Counted from the stretch's first letter, positions 41,388 to 51,534 are shown. The stretch: 55,008 bases of DNA from Bacteroidetes bacterium HGW-Bacteroidetes-8 (GCA_002840895.1 PHCZ01000010.1:1-55008); one strand, 5' to 3'. Numbers and translations are program-made. The notes: generated from the letters alone by a model not told the origin.

Positions 41388-41433
41388 CTGCCCGTTTTTA
41401 TAGTGTAAATATAAAACTGCAGGCAGTTTTTTT
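41388..41433 (+). terminator. Hairpin with T-run upstream of manC
   Basis: CTGCC pairs with GGCAG, and inside it TTTTATA pairs with TATAAAA around a 7-nt loop; TTTTTTT follows. It lies 48 nt before the manC start on the same strand. It could be an attenuator, or a stop for antisense or upstream transcripts. The 256-nt spacer between the divergent operons holds nothing else recognisable beyond this and the DUF134 promoter. Confidence 0.5.
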
Positions 41434-41480
41434 ATTATCTTCGTCACCGATATCGGAAATTGCTCCTTAGATTTATATTT

Positions 41481-42584
41481 ATGAACAACGCTTCAAACTG
41501 TACAGTCCTGATTATGGCTGGTGGATCAGGAGAGAGGTTCTGGCCACTATCGACAAAAGAGAGACCCAAACAGCTGCTTAAACTAATCGATGCGGACAGA
41601 AGTCTTATAAAGATGACTGTAGAGAGAGTTACCCCACTGATTCCTGCTGAGAGAATTTTCATAGCTACAAATGCAATACAGGCACCGGCTGTAAAAGAGG
41701 AACTACCGGAGATTCCGCATCATAACATAATTCTGGAACCTGCCTTTAAAGATACTGCGGCAGCTATAGGATACTCATCAATTATTATCAATGGTATATA
41801 TCCGGGCTCTGTAATGATTGTTCTTGCATCGGACCACCTGATTAAAGATGAGGAGAGTTTCAGGGGTGCACTATCTACTGCTATTGAGGTTGCAGACAGA
41901 GACGATGCAATTGTTACACTGGGAATCAAGCCCACATCCCCCGAAACCGGTTACGGCTACCTTCAGGTGAGAGCATTTGAAGATGATGATAATGATGTTA
42001 CAGATTTAAGGATAGGCTCCGGAATAAGGATAGGGGTGCCTGCAAAAGTAGAGGCATTCCGGGAGAAGCCTACCCATCTTCTTGCATATAAATATGTTTC
42101 AGACGGGAAACACTTGTGGAACAGCGGAATGTTTATTTTCAAAATTCCGGTTATGCTGGATGCTTTCAAACGTTTTATGCCAAACCACTACTCTACTTTA
42201 ATGAAGATATCTTCACTTGGAGATGAGATGAGAGATATTCACAGCGCCTCACTTAAAGAGCTTTTCAACACATTTGAGAAGATATCAATAGATTTTGGAA
42301 TTATGGAGAAGTTTGAAAAAATCTCTGTTATTCCTGTGGAGTTTGGATGGAGTGATATTGGAAGTTACCCGGCGCTTGAAGAGGTATTTGAGCCAAATAA
42401 AAATGCTACAATTGCTAAGGGAGCCCAAACAAAAGAGGTGGATTCATCCCGAAACATAATAATCAGCACAACCGGAAAGAAAATATCCCTACTTGGAGTT
42501 GAGGATATGGTTATAGTAGATACTCCGGATAACATATTGATCTGCAGTAAAAAAGAGGCTCAGAACATAAAAAAATTGCTATAG
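41481..42584 (+). CDS. manC: Mannose-1-phosphate guanylyltransferase
   Basis: The enzyme makes GDP-mannose from mannose-1-phosphate and GTP for polysaccharide and glycan synthesis in the cytosol. The nucleotidyltransferase signature is LIMAGGSGERFWPLSTKERP near residue 12, followed by KQ. FGWSDIGSYPAL near 290 is the family sugar-binding motif. At 367 residues it lacks the C-terminal isomerase domain of bifunctional forms. ATG at 41481 was chosen over an in-frame TTG 21 nt upstream. It is 15 nt upstream of the locus D sigma gene, so the two may share a transcript although their functions seem unrelated. Confidence 0.94.
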   Translation: MNNASNCTVLIMAGGSGERFWPLSTKERPKQLLKLIDADRSLIKMTVERVTPLIPAERIFIATNAIQAPAVKEELPEIPHHNIILEPAFKDTAAAIGYSSIIINGIYPGSVMIVLASDHLIKDEESFRGALSTAIEVADRDDAIVTLGIKPTSPETGYGYLQVRAFEDDDNDVTDLRIGSGIRIGVPAKVEAFREKPTHLLAYKYVSDGKHLWNSGMFIFKIPVMLDAFKRFMPNHYSTLMKISSLGDEMRDIHSASLKELFNTFEKISIDFGIMEKFEKISVIPVEFGWSDIGSYPALEEVFEPNKNATIAKGAQTKEVDSSRNIIISTTGKKISLLGVEDMVIVDTPDNILICSKKEAQNIKKLL

Positions 42585-42599
42585 GTCATACCAGACTTT

Positions 42600-43184
42600 A
42601 TGATTGAAGAACCTTCAGATATTCAGTATAAGCTTGTTTTCGAAGAGATTTATGCCTTGCATCTGCATAAAGTGCAGTTCTTTGCCTATAATTATGTTCA
42701 GGACTGGGATAATGCAAAGTCTATTTCAAACGAGGTATTCACCTCTATCTGGAATAATCGTTCAAAAATTGATTTCAACAGGGAGATGCTCCCCTATCTA
42801 CTGGTTGTAACCCGCAACAAATGCCTCAATGTAATTAAGAAACAGAAAACCGAAAGAGAGTTTCTCAAATACTCGGGGAATCGAATTACCGAAAGTGAAC
42901 TCAACTACCTCACACTGGATAACCCATCTTCAACTATCTTATACTCTAAAGAGATTAAGAGAATCTTTGGGGAGTCATTGCAATTGATGAATGATAAAAT
43001 TAAGAATACTTTTTGTCTTAATCGATTTGGGAACCTTAGTTATGAGGAGATTGCAAAGCTGGATGGTGTGACTGTAAAGACAGTAGAGTACAGAATATCT
43101 GTAGCACTTAGAGTGTTAAGAATAAAGTTTAAAGATTATTTACCTTTTTTTTTAGGGTATTTAACTGTATTATTGTGCTTATAA
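42600..43184 (+). CDS. ECF sigma-70 factor (locus D)
   Basis: The protein has 194 residues. Region 2 is seen in NAKSISNEVFTSIWNNR and region 4 in MNDKIKNTFCLNRFGNLSYEEIA followed by the HTH DGVTVKTVEYRISVALRVL. The hydrophobic tail (YLPFFLGYLTVLLCL) is read through a run of nine T at about 43144-43152, so a slip there would change only the tail. It starts 15 nt after manC. Confidence 0.9.
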   Translation: MIEEPSDIQYKLVFEEIYALHLHKVQFFAYNYVQDWDNAKSISNEVFTSIWNNRSKIDFNREMLPYLLVVTRNKCLNVIKKQKTEREFLKYSGNRITESELNYLTLDNPSSTILYSKEIKRIFGESLQLMNDKIKNTFCLNRFGNLSYEEIAKLDGVTVKTVEYRISVALRVLRIKFKDYLPFFLGYLTVLLCL

Positions 43185-43199
43185 TGAGAATATATTGAT

Positions 43200-44282
43200 A
43201 TGACAAAGAATCTTCTATTAAAATTCATAACCGGAGCTGCTCAGGAGAGCGAAAAGAGGGCAGTTTTGGAGTGGATTAGTAAAAATCCAAACAATCTGCG
43301 GTATTTTACCGGTCTAAAGAATCTTTGGGTGTATAATAATATGCCTCAGAGCCTTGCCACTCTTGAAGAGATGAAGGCGGCCTCATTGATAACCGATAAA
43401 TATTCTCGTAATAGTAGGTATTCTCGTGACAAAACAGATCTTATTGACTTAAAAGGTGGAGTTAAAATCAAAAAGTCTCCATTTATCAGATATGCTATTT
43501 TGGCTGCTGCATCTGTAGCAATTCTATTAACAGTAAACATATTGCAGTTCTTAAAAAACAGGTCTCTCACTATAGAGGCTCAGGTGCCTGTAATAGCCTT
43601 AAGCGAGATACCTTTTGAGCATAAGCATACTCTCTATACCAACAATGGAGTAAAGGGGTTTGTTGAACTGCCGGACGGCTCTAAGGTATGGCTTAACTCT
43701 GCAACCAGACTCACATACCCGGATAAGTTTCAAGGGGCTACCCGTGAAGTGATGGTAGCCGGAGAGGCCCTTTTTGAGGTTGTAAAAGACTCTCTTAAAC
43801 CAATGATTGTAAACACCAACCGTGACTTTAAGATTGAGGTTCTTGGTACTAAGTTTAATGTCAGGACCTATGAAAACGACTATGAGGCCCAGACGACACT
43901 TATTTCCGGTTCAATAAATCTAATTCGGGAGATAAAAAAGGGGGAGAGGGAGATTATTGCCCATCTGAAACCAAAAGAGTCATTCGTTATAAGAGATAAA
44001 AATGCTCCTGTACTTATTAAGCAGGTAGATACATCCAAACAGATTGCCTGGAAACAGGGGCTGCTTATTTTTGAGTCAACTCCTATGGATGAGGTTATTA
44101 AAAAACTTGAGAGGTGGCACGGTACTCAGTTTATAATAGAAGATTACGATATTCTCAAAACTCGGCTTACCGCCAATTTCAGATCGGAATCCATTGTTCA
44201 GATAATGGAGATGATTAAATTTTGTACTCCAATTGAGTACACAATAAAAGAGAACATAGTTACACTCAACAAAAAATCATAA
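43200..44282 (+). CDS. FecR-type anti-sigma factor (locus D)
   Basis: The protein has 360 residues: cytosolic part (LLLKFITGAAQESEKRAVL), membrane segment about 97-117, FecR domain (VELPDGSKVWLNSATRLTY; VLGTKFNVRTYEND) and DUF4974 domain (VIKKLERWHGTQFII). It lies 15 nt after its sigma gene and 63 nt before the thioredoxin gene. Confidence 0.94.
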   Translation: MTKNLLLKFITGAAQESEKRAVLEWISKNPNNLRYFTGLKNLWVYNNMPQSLATLEEMKAASLITDKYSRNSRYSRDKTDLIDLKGGVKIKKSPFIRYAILAAASVAILLTVNILQFLKNRSLTIEAQVPVIALSEIPFEHKHTLYTNNGVKGFVELPDGSKVWLNSATRLTYPDKFQGATREVMVAGEALFEVVKDSLKPMIVNTNRDFKIEVLGTKFNVRTYENDYEAQTTLISGSINLIREIKKGEREIIAHLKPKESFVIRDKNAPVLIKQVDTSKQIAWKQGLLIFESTPMDEVIKKLERWHGTQFIIEDYDILKTRLTANFRSESIVQIMEMIKFCTPIEYTIKENIVTLNKKS

Positions 44283-44345
44283 AAAATTAGGGTATTCTCC
44301 ATTTAAGTTGTGTATTACTTGTTAACCTAAAAACAATAATAGACA

Positions 44346-45431
44346 ATGAAAAAATTTGGAACCATCTTCCTGTGTCTTGTTATGGCTATCCCTGTGCTGG
44401 CTCAAAACAAGGTACAAAGCCCCGGTGTTCTCTTCGAAGAGGGAACTTTTGCCCAAGCTTTGGCTAAAGCAAAAAACAACAAAAAAGGGCCAAAAATTAT
44501 CTTTCTGGATTGTTACACTACCTGGTGCGGTCCGTGCAAAGTGATGTCCGAAAAAATCTTTCCGCAGGAGCACGTCGGTAAGTTCTTTAATGCCAATTTT
44601 GTCAATGTGAAAATTGATATGGAAAAAGGCGAAGGGATAGATCTCGCGAAAAAATACGGGATTAGAGCTTACCCTACATTTTTGATTCTCGATGCAGATG
44701 GCAACGAAATTAACCGAGTTGTGGGAAGCGGAGAGGCAGACCCTTTTATTGAAAGGGTAAAAAAAGCTATGGATCCTGCCAACAGTCCTAAGTCAAAAAG
44801 AGCAGCGTTCGATGCCTCAAAAACAACAGAAAATGCAATTGCATATCTGGAGACTCTTCAATCTTCATATATGAATAAAGAGGCCGGCGAATTTATCGAG
44901 GAGATCTTCCCTACCCTTAATCCTAGGGAGAGATACTCAGATAAAATGTGGCCTTTTGTTTCACAATCGCTACAGAATCCAAACTCAAAGATTTTCAGTT
45001 TAGTTATGGAAGAGAAACCACTTGCAGACAGATTCGTCTCTAAAGAGAGGGTTGATGCTGTTATATGCGGTGGATTGAAAAATTTTGCAAGCACCTATGT
45101 TTCGGGAAGAGCTGCAAATGCAAACCCTGCAGATGTATTGGCAAAGATTGAGTATCTCAACTTACTTTCAAACAGAGATGAGACGGTATCATATTTTATA
45201 AAGACCGTGAAGCTATATGGAGAGAATAATATAGCTGCAATTGCAGATATGCTCAAGGTTAATGAGATTATGAGAATGAACGAGGGTGACAGAGTTACTC
45301 TTGAGAGGTTCATAATGGGTGTGAAGGGTATGCCTAAAGAGAGACAACTTGAGTATCTTAAAGCTAAGCAGGAGTATCTGAAAAAACAGGCAGATATGCT
45401 CAATGCTAATATAGAGAGGCTTTCTAAGTAA
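44346..45431 (+). CDS. Secreted thioredoxin-fold protein (locus D)
   Basis: The protein has 361 residues with a signal peptide MKKFGTIFLCLVMAIPVLAQ. The thioredoxin domain (about 30-140) has CGPC at 61-64 in CYTTWCGPCKVM and the cis-proline IRAYPTFLILDADG. A helical C-terminal half (about 150-361) has no recognised motif. It sits between FecR and SusC, an unusual place, and is 32 nt upstream of susC, so it must be produced with the transporter. It is not related to the TlpA pair of loci B and C outside the thioredoxin fold. Confidence 0.88.
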   Translation: MKKFGTIFLCLVMAIPVLAQNKVQSPGVLFEEGTFAQALAKAKNNKKGPKIIFLDCYTTWCGPCKVMSEKIFPQEHVGKFFNANFVNVKIDMEKGEGIDLAKKYGIRAYPTFLILDADGNEINRVVGSGEADPFIERVKKAMDPANSPKSKRAAFDASKTTENAIAYLETLQSSYMNKEAGEFIEEIFPTLNPRERYSDKMWPFVSQSLQNPNSKIFSLVMEEKPLADRFVSKERVDAVICGGLKNFASTYVSGRAANANPADVLAKIEYLNLLSNRDETVSYFIKTVKLYGENNIAAIADMLKVNEIMRMNEGDRVTLERFIMGVKGMPKERQLEYLKAKQEYLKKQADMLNANIERLSK

Positions 45432-45463
45432 AGAATTAATTCCTATAAACCAAAGCTTAAATT

Positions 45464-48400
45464 ATGAATGTAAAACAAACTCTAAAGCGACTTAAATACC
45501 TCGCATCCTTTGCTGTGGTATTTATGTCAATGATTGCGACTCTTTATGCGCAACAGCTTAATTTTGATTTTAAGGATACCCAGTTAAAGGTTGTCCTTAA
45601 AAAGGTAACTGAGCAGACGGGTTATGATTTTGTCTATTCGGACGCACTTAAAGCTATAGACAGCAAGGTGAGTGTTTCGACAAAAAGTGAAACTCCTGAG
45701 CAATTCTTCTCCAGGTTTTTCCCGACAATAAACGTAACTTATAAAGTTCAGGGCAAACAGGTGGTATTAAGCCCAAAAGAGGTGGCCTCAAAAGAGGCAA
45801 CATCTACAGCGACAAGCTCAACCACCCAAAACGATAAGTTTCAGATTAAAGGGAAGGTTACCGAGCAGACAGGACTTCCGCTTCCGGGAGTATCTATCCA
45901 GAATCTGAGTGACAAGACAGGTGCCTATTCAGATTATGAGGGCAACTATACACTTAATGTAAAGACCGGAGACAGACTGCTGTTCTCTTATATCGGCTTT
46001 AAGAAGAGAGAGCAGGTTATCGGCAATATGTTCAGCTCAAGGAACAATGTTCTCAATGTTGCTCTTGATGAAGATGCAATTGCTCTTGAGAGCGTAGCGG
46101 TTATCGGTTATGGTAACACCCAAAAAATCAAGGACGTTACAGGTTCAATCGCCCATATGGGTAAGAAAGAGCTTGAGACAGCACCTATGGGATCTACTGT
46201 TCAGTCTATGCTTCAAGGTAGAGCTGCAGGGGTTAATGTGCAGATCCAATCTGCTTCGCCAACCTCTCCAATTTCGGTTATCATCCGCGGTCAATCTTCG
46301 TTGAGTGGTAATAACCAGCCTCTGTGGGTAATTGATGGAATTCCTGAATACAATTCAGGTGTTTCTGGTAGTATCTCAAATGTACTTTACTCACTTAATC
46401 TTAATGATGTTGAGAGTATTGACATTCTCAAAGACGCTTCATCAACTGCTATCTACGGATCAAGAGCTGCTAACGGAGTAATCGTGGTAACAACCAAGAG
46501 CGGTAAAGAGGGTATGAAACCAACTTTAGAGCTCACTTCTCGCTGGGGATATCAATTGATGAACTTTAACGGTTATGACTATTTCACTGCAGAGGACTAT
46601 TTCCGTTTTACAAAGGCTGCTACAAGACACGAGCTATACAACAGAGGTACCTTTGACTATTTTACAAGATTATACCTGAGCGAGGCCGAGTTCTGGAAAC
46701 TCAACACCAGCGAGTTGGATGTTCGTAAGATTGTTGAACTTCCTAATGCTTATTATGACAGCGACACATACTGGATGGGTGAGATGACTCAAAACCCGCT
46801 CCAGCAGCAGTACGACCTTACACTAAAAGGTGGAACAAAAGAGGTTAGCTACCTTGCAGCATTAAACTATACAGGGATGCAGGGTGTTGTAAAGACAGGT
46901 TTCAGCAAAAACTACGGTGGAAAAATAAGGCTCGAGGCAAGAATTAATAAAGATCTTAAATTAAGAATGAATGCCAACGGTTCAACCCGTAACGCCTCCG
47001 ATAAGGACTATATGTTGGATGTTTTGAAGAAGGTTCGTCCCGATATTCCAGTTTACAATGCCGACGGATCTCTCTTTACTAGAGATGCCTATACAGAGAA
47101 TCCATATACAACTCTAAAGAACACCGCATATGGTACAGGTGAAAACATTACAGCATCGGCCGAGTTGGAGTGGACAATTCTTAAAGGTTTAATCTTTACT
47201 ACAAGAGGTAGTGTTAACTACTCAAATACAGAGAGTTTAACTTATAAAAGAAGGGGCTCTACATTCAACTATGATGGTAGCAGAAGCTGGAGTCGCTCAA
47301 AATCTGATACCAAGATTTTTGACAACACACTGGTTTATGCCAACACTCACGGGAAACACGACATTAGTGCCAGTTTAACTGCATCTGTTGAGAGGTTCCA
47401 GTCATTGGTTTATGGAATGGCTGCCAGCAACTTCCCTGACGATGATGTGCTCAACAGCTTTGCAAATGCTGCAACCAAGGGTAACCTCTCTGAGGCATAT
47501 CAGATGAGCTCAATGGTTTCACAGATTGGACGTGCACAATATAAATACAACGATAAATATCTTGCTACATTCACAATAAGACACGATGGTTCATCAAAAT
47601 TCGGTCCCGATAGAAGATGGGGTTGGTTTCCTTCGGGAGGTATTGGATGGATAGTGAGCAACGAAGAGTTTATGAAGGTAGGATGGCTTGCAGATAATCT
47701 TTCACATATGAAGATTCGCGCCAGCTACGGTAAATCGGGTTCCCAAAACCTTTCAAACTACCAATGGATGACAATGGTGGGCTCAGTTAACTATGGCGAA
47801 CAGCCCGGTATCTACCCAAGTAATATTGGAAATCTTGCGCTTCAGTGGGAGGAGACTCTTATGACAGATATAGCTCTGGAGTTGGAGTTTTGGGATTCAA
47901 GGATAAGAACAACATTGGGTTATTACAATAAAAAATCTGAGAATCTTATCTATAGCCAGACCCTTGCACCAAGTTCTGCATTCTCTTCTATGAGTGCAAA
48001 CATCGCCTCAACAGCTGCTAATGGTTATGAATTTTCGGTTGACGTAGATGTTCTCAAGAGTGCAAAATGGCAGTTAACTTTGAATGCAAATGGTTCATCG
48101 AATAAATCCAAAGTTTTGACATTCAACAATACTACTAAAGAAATTGTCTCGACTTACACTAAGATTGTAGCCGGAGAACCAATTGGACAGTGGTTCGGGC
48201 TTCCTACTTACAAAAGACTTTTCGGAACCTCAGAAGAGGCTGCAGCGTTAAAAACCAGAACAGCTACAGGTGGTATAACAATGTTCAGAAATAACCTGGA
48301 GCGTGCAGGTGATATCTACTACAGAGATACAGATGGTAATGGTACCATTAACAATGATGACCGTATTTATCTAGGGACAGCTCTTCCAAAACTGTTTGGC

Positions 48401-48910
48401 GGTTTTGGACTTCAGCTCTATATCGGGAACTCTTTCAATGTCGGTGCAACCTTCACTTATGCATATGGTAATAAGAGACTTTGGGATATTGCTAGAGCAG
48501 ACGTCGGCTATACAGGAAACTACAATCAGTCGAATAAAATAGCCGGTATGAGTGCAATACTAAAATCTCCATTTGAGAAGACAACAATGCCAAATGCTAC
48601 TCCATATGGTGATGGAGGTAATGGTACCTTCAGCGATTATTGGTTGTATGATGCATCCTTCATAAGATTAAATGCCCTAAATATGAGTTATCGTCTGGAT
48701 AAACACTACTTCAGAAATACATTAATCGATAATGTTGAGATTACATTCCAGGCAACTAACCTGTTTACATTAACCAAATATCCCGGTTTTGACCCACAGG
48801 GTAACTTCTCTACATCAACAGGAATGGCTTCAACCACACAAGGTGTGGACTACAGCTACTACCCGGATGCCAAGACATTTAATCTGGGATTTAAGTTCAC
48901 CTTTAAATAG
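45464..48910 (+). CDS. SusC/RagA TonB-dependent transporter with signalling domain (locus D)
   Basis: The protein has 1148 residues: signal peptide (to ATLYAQ, 30), STN domain (about 31-105, LKVVLKKVTEQTGYDFVY), regulatory-like domain (about 127-205, KGKVTEQTGLPLPGVSIQ), plug (VAVIGYGNTQKIKDVTGSI; IYGSRAANGVIVVTTKSG) and barrel ending LGFKFTFK. The complete length and intact motifs show a functional transporter. It lies 9 nt before the SusD gene. Confidence 0.95.
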   Translation: MNVKQTLKRLKYLASFAVVFMSMIATLYAQQLNFDFKDTQLKVVLKKVTEQTGYDFVYSDALKAIDSKVSVSTKSETPEQFFSRFFPTINVTYKVQGKQVVLSPKEVASKEATSTATSSTTQNDKFQIKGKVTEQTGLPLPGVSIQNLSDKTGAYSDYEGNYTLNVKTGDRLLFSYIGFKKREQVIGNMFSSRNNVLNVALDEDAIALESVAVIGYGNTQKIKDVTGSIAHMGKKELETAPMGSTVQSMLQGRAAGVNVQIQSASPTSPISVIIRGQSSLSGNNQPLWVIDGIPEYNSGVSGSISNVLYSLNLNDVESIDILKDASSTAIYGSRAANGVIVVTTKSGKEGMKPTLELTSRWGYQLMNFNGYDYFTAEDYFRFTKAATRHELYNRGTFDYFTRLYLSEAEFWKLNTSELDVRKIVELPNAYYDSDTYWMGEMTQNPLQQQYDLTLKGGTKEVSYLAALNYTGMQGVVKTGFSKNYGGKIRLEARINKDLKLRMNANGSTRNASDKDYMLDVLKKVRPDIPVYNADGSLFTRDAYTENPYTTLKNTAYGTGENITASAELEWTILKGLIFTTRGSVNYSNTESLTYKRRGSTFNYDGSRSWSRSKSDTKIFDNTLVYANTHGKHDISASLTASVERFQSLVYGMAASNFPDDDVLNSFANAATKGNLSEAYQMSSMVSQIGRAQYKYNDKYLATFTIRHDGSSKFGPDRRWGWFPSGGIGWIVSNEEFMKVGWLADNLSHMKIRASYGKSGSQNLSNYQWMTMVGSVNYGEQPGIYPSNIGNLALQWEETLMTDIALELEFWDSRIRTTLGYYNKKSENLIYSQTLAPSSAFSSMSANIASTAANGYEFSVDVDVLKSAKWQLTLNANGSSNKSKVLTFNNTTKEIVSTYTKIVAGEPIGQWFGLPTYKRLFGTSEEAAALKTRTATGGITMFRNNLERAGDIYYRDTDGNGTINNDDRIYLGTALPKLFGGFGLQLYIGNSFNVGATFTYAYGNKRLWDIARADVGYTGNYNQSNKIAGMSAILKSPFEKTTMPNATPYGDGGNGTFSDYWLYDASFIRLNALNMSYRLDKHYFRNTLIDNVEITFQATNLFTLTKYPGFDPQGNFSTSTGMASTTQGVDYSYYPDAKTFNLGFKFTFK

Positions 48911-48919
48911 ATCTGAGAT

Positions 48920-50431
48920 ATGAAAAATATAAAAATAATAATACTTTCTGTTTTAATGCCTCTGTTTTTGGTCTCTTGTGAGGATTTCCTTAATAACGTT
49001 CCAAGGAATCAATGGCCGGTTGAGGAGGCAATGAAAACATATGATAAGGCTAAGCAATCCGTTAACGGAATCTACGGTCGTTTTATGACAGGAGATAATG
49101 CAAATCAGGATTTCTACTGCCGGCTTACAACCCGCTCGGGTCTTATTCAGGTGACCGGATTGATGGACTTTAGCGAGACTCAAGCGAATAGTCCAATAAA
49201 CTTCTGGACTACAGCCTATTATGCGATAAATGCTGCAAATCTTGCAATAAACGGCATACCGGGCGTTCCGGACAGTGCATTTCCTACAACAACAGCTAAG
49301 AACGAGCTTCTCGGTGAAGCCAGATTCTTAAGAGGTTATTTCAACTCTCTGCTTCTATTGCACTACAGCTGCTGGTGGGATACCGATGACAGCAAATTCG
49401 GTATAGTCTACAGAGATGCAACATCCGATGTAAGTAATGTAAATATGCCAAGAATCACAGTGGGAGAGAGCTGGACAAAGGTGATGGAGGATATAGATTT
49501 TGCTATAGCCAATATGCCAAATACATTTACAACTGCAAAAAAGGTTTCAAAGACATTTGCAAAGGCTTGGAAGGCAAAACTACTGCTTATCAGAGGCACA
49601 ATGAGAAACACAGCTAAAGATCTTACCGATGCCAAAACATTGATAGATGATGCGATAGCTACTCTTCCTGCTGCAATTAAGATGGAGAGTGATATGAATC
49701 AGACCTTCCTAAAGGCTTGGGACTCTCAGGAGCATATCTTTGTAAGATACGTAGAAGATGTCGCCAACAGAACCTCACTTTCCGGATACTGGTCTACATA
49801 CGGATTCTCATACACTGCTTTTACAGCCTACCTAAACGCTTCCCAGCAACCTACTCTTCAGAGTGATGCAATTTGTGGCGTTAGATATGGGCTTGACTGG
49901 ATTAGAACCGATCCTCGCTGGTTTGTTCACACAGGTAGATCCAGAGCTGCAGAAACCTGGGACACATCTGAGAGATGGGTATGGAAAAAGATCTACCGTT
50001 TAGGCTCATATGGCGGAGCAAACGCCTCTCCAAAGGATGAGAAATATGCAGTTTACCATATGCGTCTTCCGGAGCTCTATATTATGCAGGCAGAGCTTAT
50101 AGCCCGCACCGGTGGGTCCAACGCACAGGCAATTGCCCCTATAAACCTAATGAGATCAAAGAGAACCACTCCTGCCCTGGCACAACTTACAGTACCGGCA
50201 ACTAAAGAGGAGCTTATGGATATAATCTTTAAAGAGTATATCAATGAACTTATTCTGGAGAACGGATCGGAATTTTATGCATCTTTCAGGTTTGATAAAG
50301 AGGGAAAAACCTATATGGAGGTTATGAAAGCAGGAAGCTTTGTTTTCGACAAGACAAAACTCCAGTGGCCTATCCCTAATAATGAGATGTTAAACAATCC
50401 TTTAATTGAACAAAACCCTGGTCAAAAGTAA
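48920..50431 (+). CDS. SusD/RagB substrate-binding lipoprotein (locus D)
   Basis: The protein has 503 residues with the lipobox PLFLVSCEDFLNN. TPR helices (LLGEARFLRGYFNSLLLLHY), the RMPELYIMQAELIAR-type motif (here MRLPELYIMQAELIART) and the end PLIEQNPGQK are canonical. It follows susC by 9 nt and is 4 nt upstream of the DUF4465-like gene. Confidence 0.95.
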   Translation: MKNIKIIILSVLMPLFLVSCEDFLNNVPRNQWPVEEAMKTYDKAKQSVNGIYGRFMTGDNANQDFYCRLTTRSGLIQVTGLMDFSETQANSPINFWTTAYYAINAANLAINGIPGVPDSAFPTTTAKNELLGEARFLRGYFNSLLLLHYSCWWDTDDSKFGIVYRDATSDVSNVNMPRITVGESWTKVMEDIDFAIANMPNTFTTAKKVSKTFAKAWKAKLLLIRGTMRNTAKDLTDAKTLIDDAIATLPAAIKMESDMNQTFLKAWDSQEHIFVRYVEDVANRTSLSGYWSTYGFSYTAFTAYLNASQQPTLQSDAICGVRYGLDWIRTDPRWFVHTGRSRAAETWDTSERWVWKKIYRLGSYGGANASPKDEKYAVYHMRLPELYIMQAELIARTGGSNAQAIAPINLMRSKRTTPALAQLTVPATKEELMDIIFKEYINELILENGSEFYASFRFDKEGKTYMEVMKAGSFVFDKTKLQWPIPNNEMLNNPLIEQNPGQK

Positions 50432-50435
50432 GATT

Positions 50436-51527
50436 ATGAAAAAGTTAAAAAAATATTTTACAATAACGCTATTATTTGCAGGGGCTCTTTTCATCTACTC
50501 CTGTACCGATGAGGTTAAAGAGAAAGAGATAGATTTCCCTAATGATATTACCTTCAATGAAGGACAAGGTATCAGCATAAATGTTCCTTGGCTTACTTTC
50601 GTGGTTCCGGATGCTCCCTATAAGGCTACCGCATATCACTATGGCGAAGTAACGATGAATGTTAAGAAGAATGCCAACGGTACTCACACAGGGTTTGCAC
50701 TTTCAAGCAAGAACTACCGCTCTTATCCGTGGCTCACAAGAAAACCTATCACCATTACCCCTTCTGCCTCTCAAATTAAAGAGGCTGTAGATAGCTCTAT
50801 CTACTCAGTCTACTCGGGAACATATCCAAACCAGTTGGGTACATTTACAGTTGTTAGGGTAGAGGGAGATGATGCATTCTTTTCAATCGACCAGCCGAGA
50901 GTTGTAGAGCACGTGATTGTAGCAAATACAAACTACAACTTCCAGCTTTTGAACTACGGCTCCAGGTACTCATCTAAACTTAATGCGACAACTCAGGTGT
51001 ACGATGAGTACAGCAGCGGAACAACTTTTGCAACTGTAAGAAATCCAAACATCCCGGATGCAAATACAACAAAATATGCTGTATGGTATCTCCCGGATAT
51101 CTACAATTTTGGTGGTGGTCAGGATTACATAAGACTTGCTGGTCAGCAGATTCTTCACAAGATCGCTGCAGGAAGAGCAGCAGGAACAGCTGCCAGATTA
51201 GCCGGCAAAACAAAGACTGAGGCGACAGCAGACTCTACAGCTGCATATACTGCAGCGGTCAAAGGTTATGTTAAGCTCATTGCAAAAGGTTATCTCAACT
51301 CAACCCTAACCGGAACATCTGAGTACTATATTGCACTCTTCCCTGGTGTTGCCCCTGCTCCACTTGATCTTTGGAACACTATCCAGGGTGCCTGGGCAAA
51401 GTGGGACCTAAGTTCATTAGGGCTGGTTAATAAAGTTGTATTCAATATGGATTCATCCGATAAAGATGGAACCGGAAAGATGAGAACTCCTCCATACTTC
51501 TGCCTGGATGGCATTAGGTTGAAATAG
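50436..51527 (+). CDS. DUF4465-like surface lipoprotein with Ala-rich insertion (locus D)
   Basis: The protein has 363 residues with the lipobox LFIYSCTDEVKEK. The C-terminal segment WAKWDLSSLGLVNKVVFNMD, then PPYFCLDGIRLK, matches the DUF4465 end pattern, and THTGFALSSKNYRSYPW fits the early part. Between them an Ala/Thr/Lys-rich helical stretch of about 45 residues (GRAAGTAARLAGKTKTEAT onward) looks inserted into the beta scaffold. DUF4465 proteins are surface ligand-binding proteins in Bacteroidota; the ligand here is unknown. ATG at 50436, 4 nt after the SusD stop, gives the best signal peptide. Confidence 0.7.
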   Translation: MKKLKKYFTITLLFAGALFIYSCTDEVKEKEIDFPNDITFNEGQGISINVPWLTFVVPDAPYKATAYHYGEVTMNVKKNANGTHTGFALSSKNYRSYPWLTRKPITITPSASQIKEAVDSSIYSVYSGTYPNQLGTFTVVRVEGDDAFFSIDQPRVVEHVIVANTNYNFQLLNYGSRYSSKLNATTQVYDEYSSGTTFATVRNPNIPDANTTKYAVWYLPDIYNFGGGQDYIRLAGQQILHKIAAGRAAGTAARLAGKTKTEATADSTAAYTAAVKGYVKLIAKGYLNSTLTGTSEYYIALFPGVAPAPLDLWNTIQGAWAKWDLSSLGLVNKVVFNMDSSDKDGTGKMRTPPYFCLDGIRLK

Positions 51528-51534
51528 TTATTAA

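Noticed and set aside
43144-43152. T9 run near the end of the locus D sigma gene as a frameshift
   Set aside because: The conserved regions 2 and 4 are complete before the run, and a short hydrophobic tail is common in these sigma factors, so no frameshift is needed.
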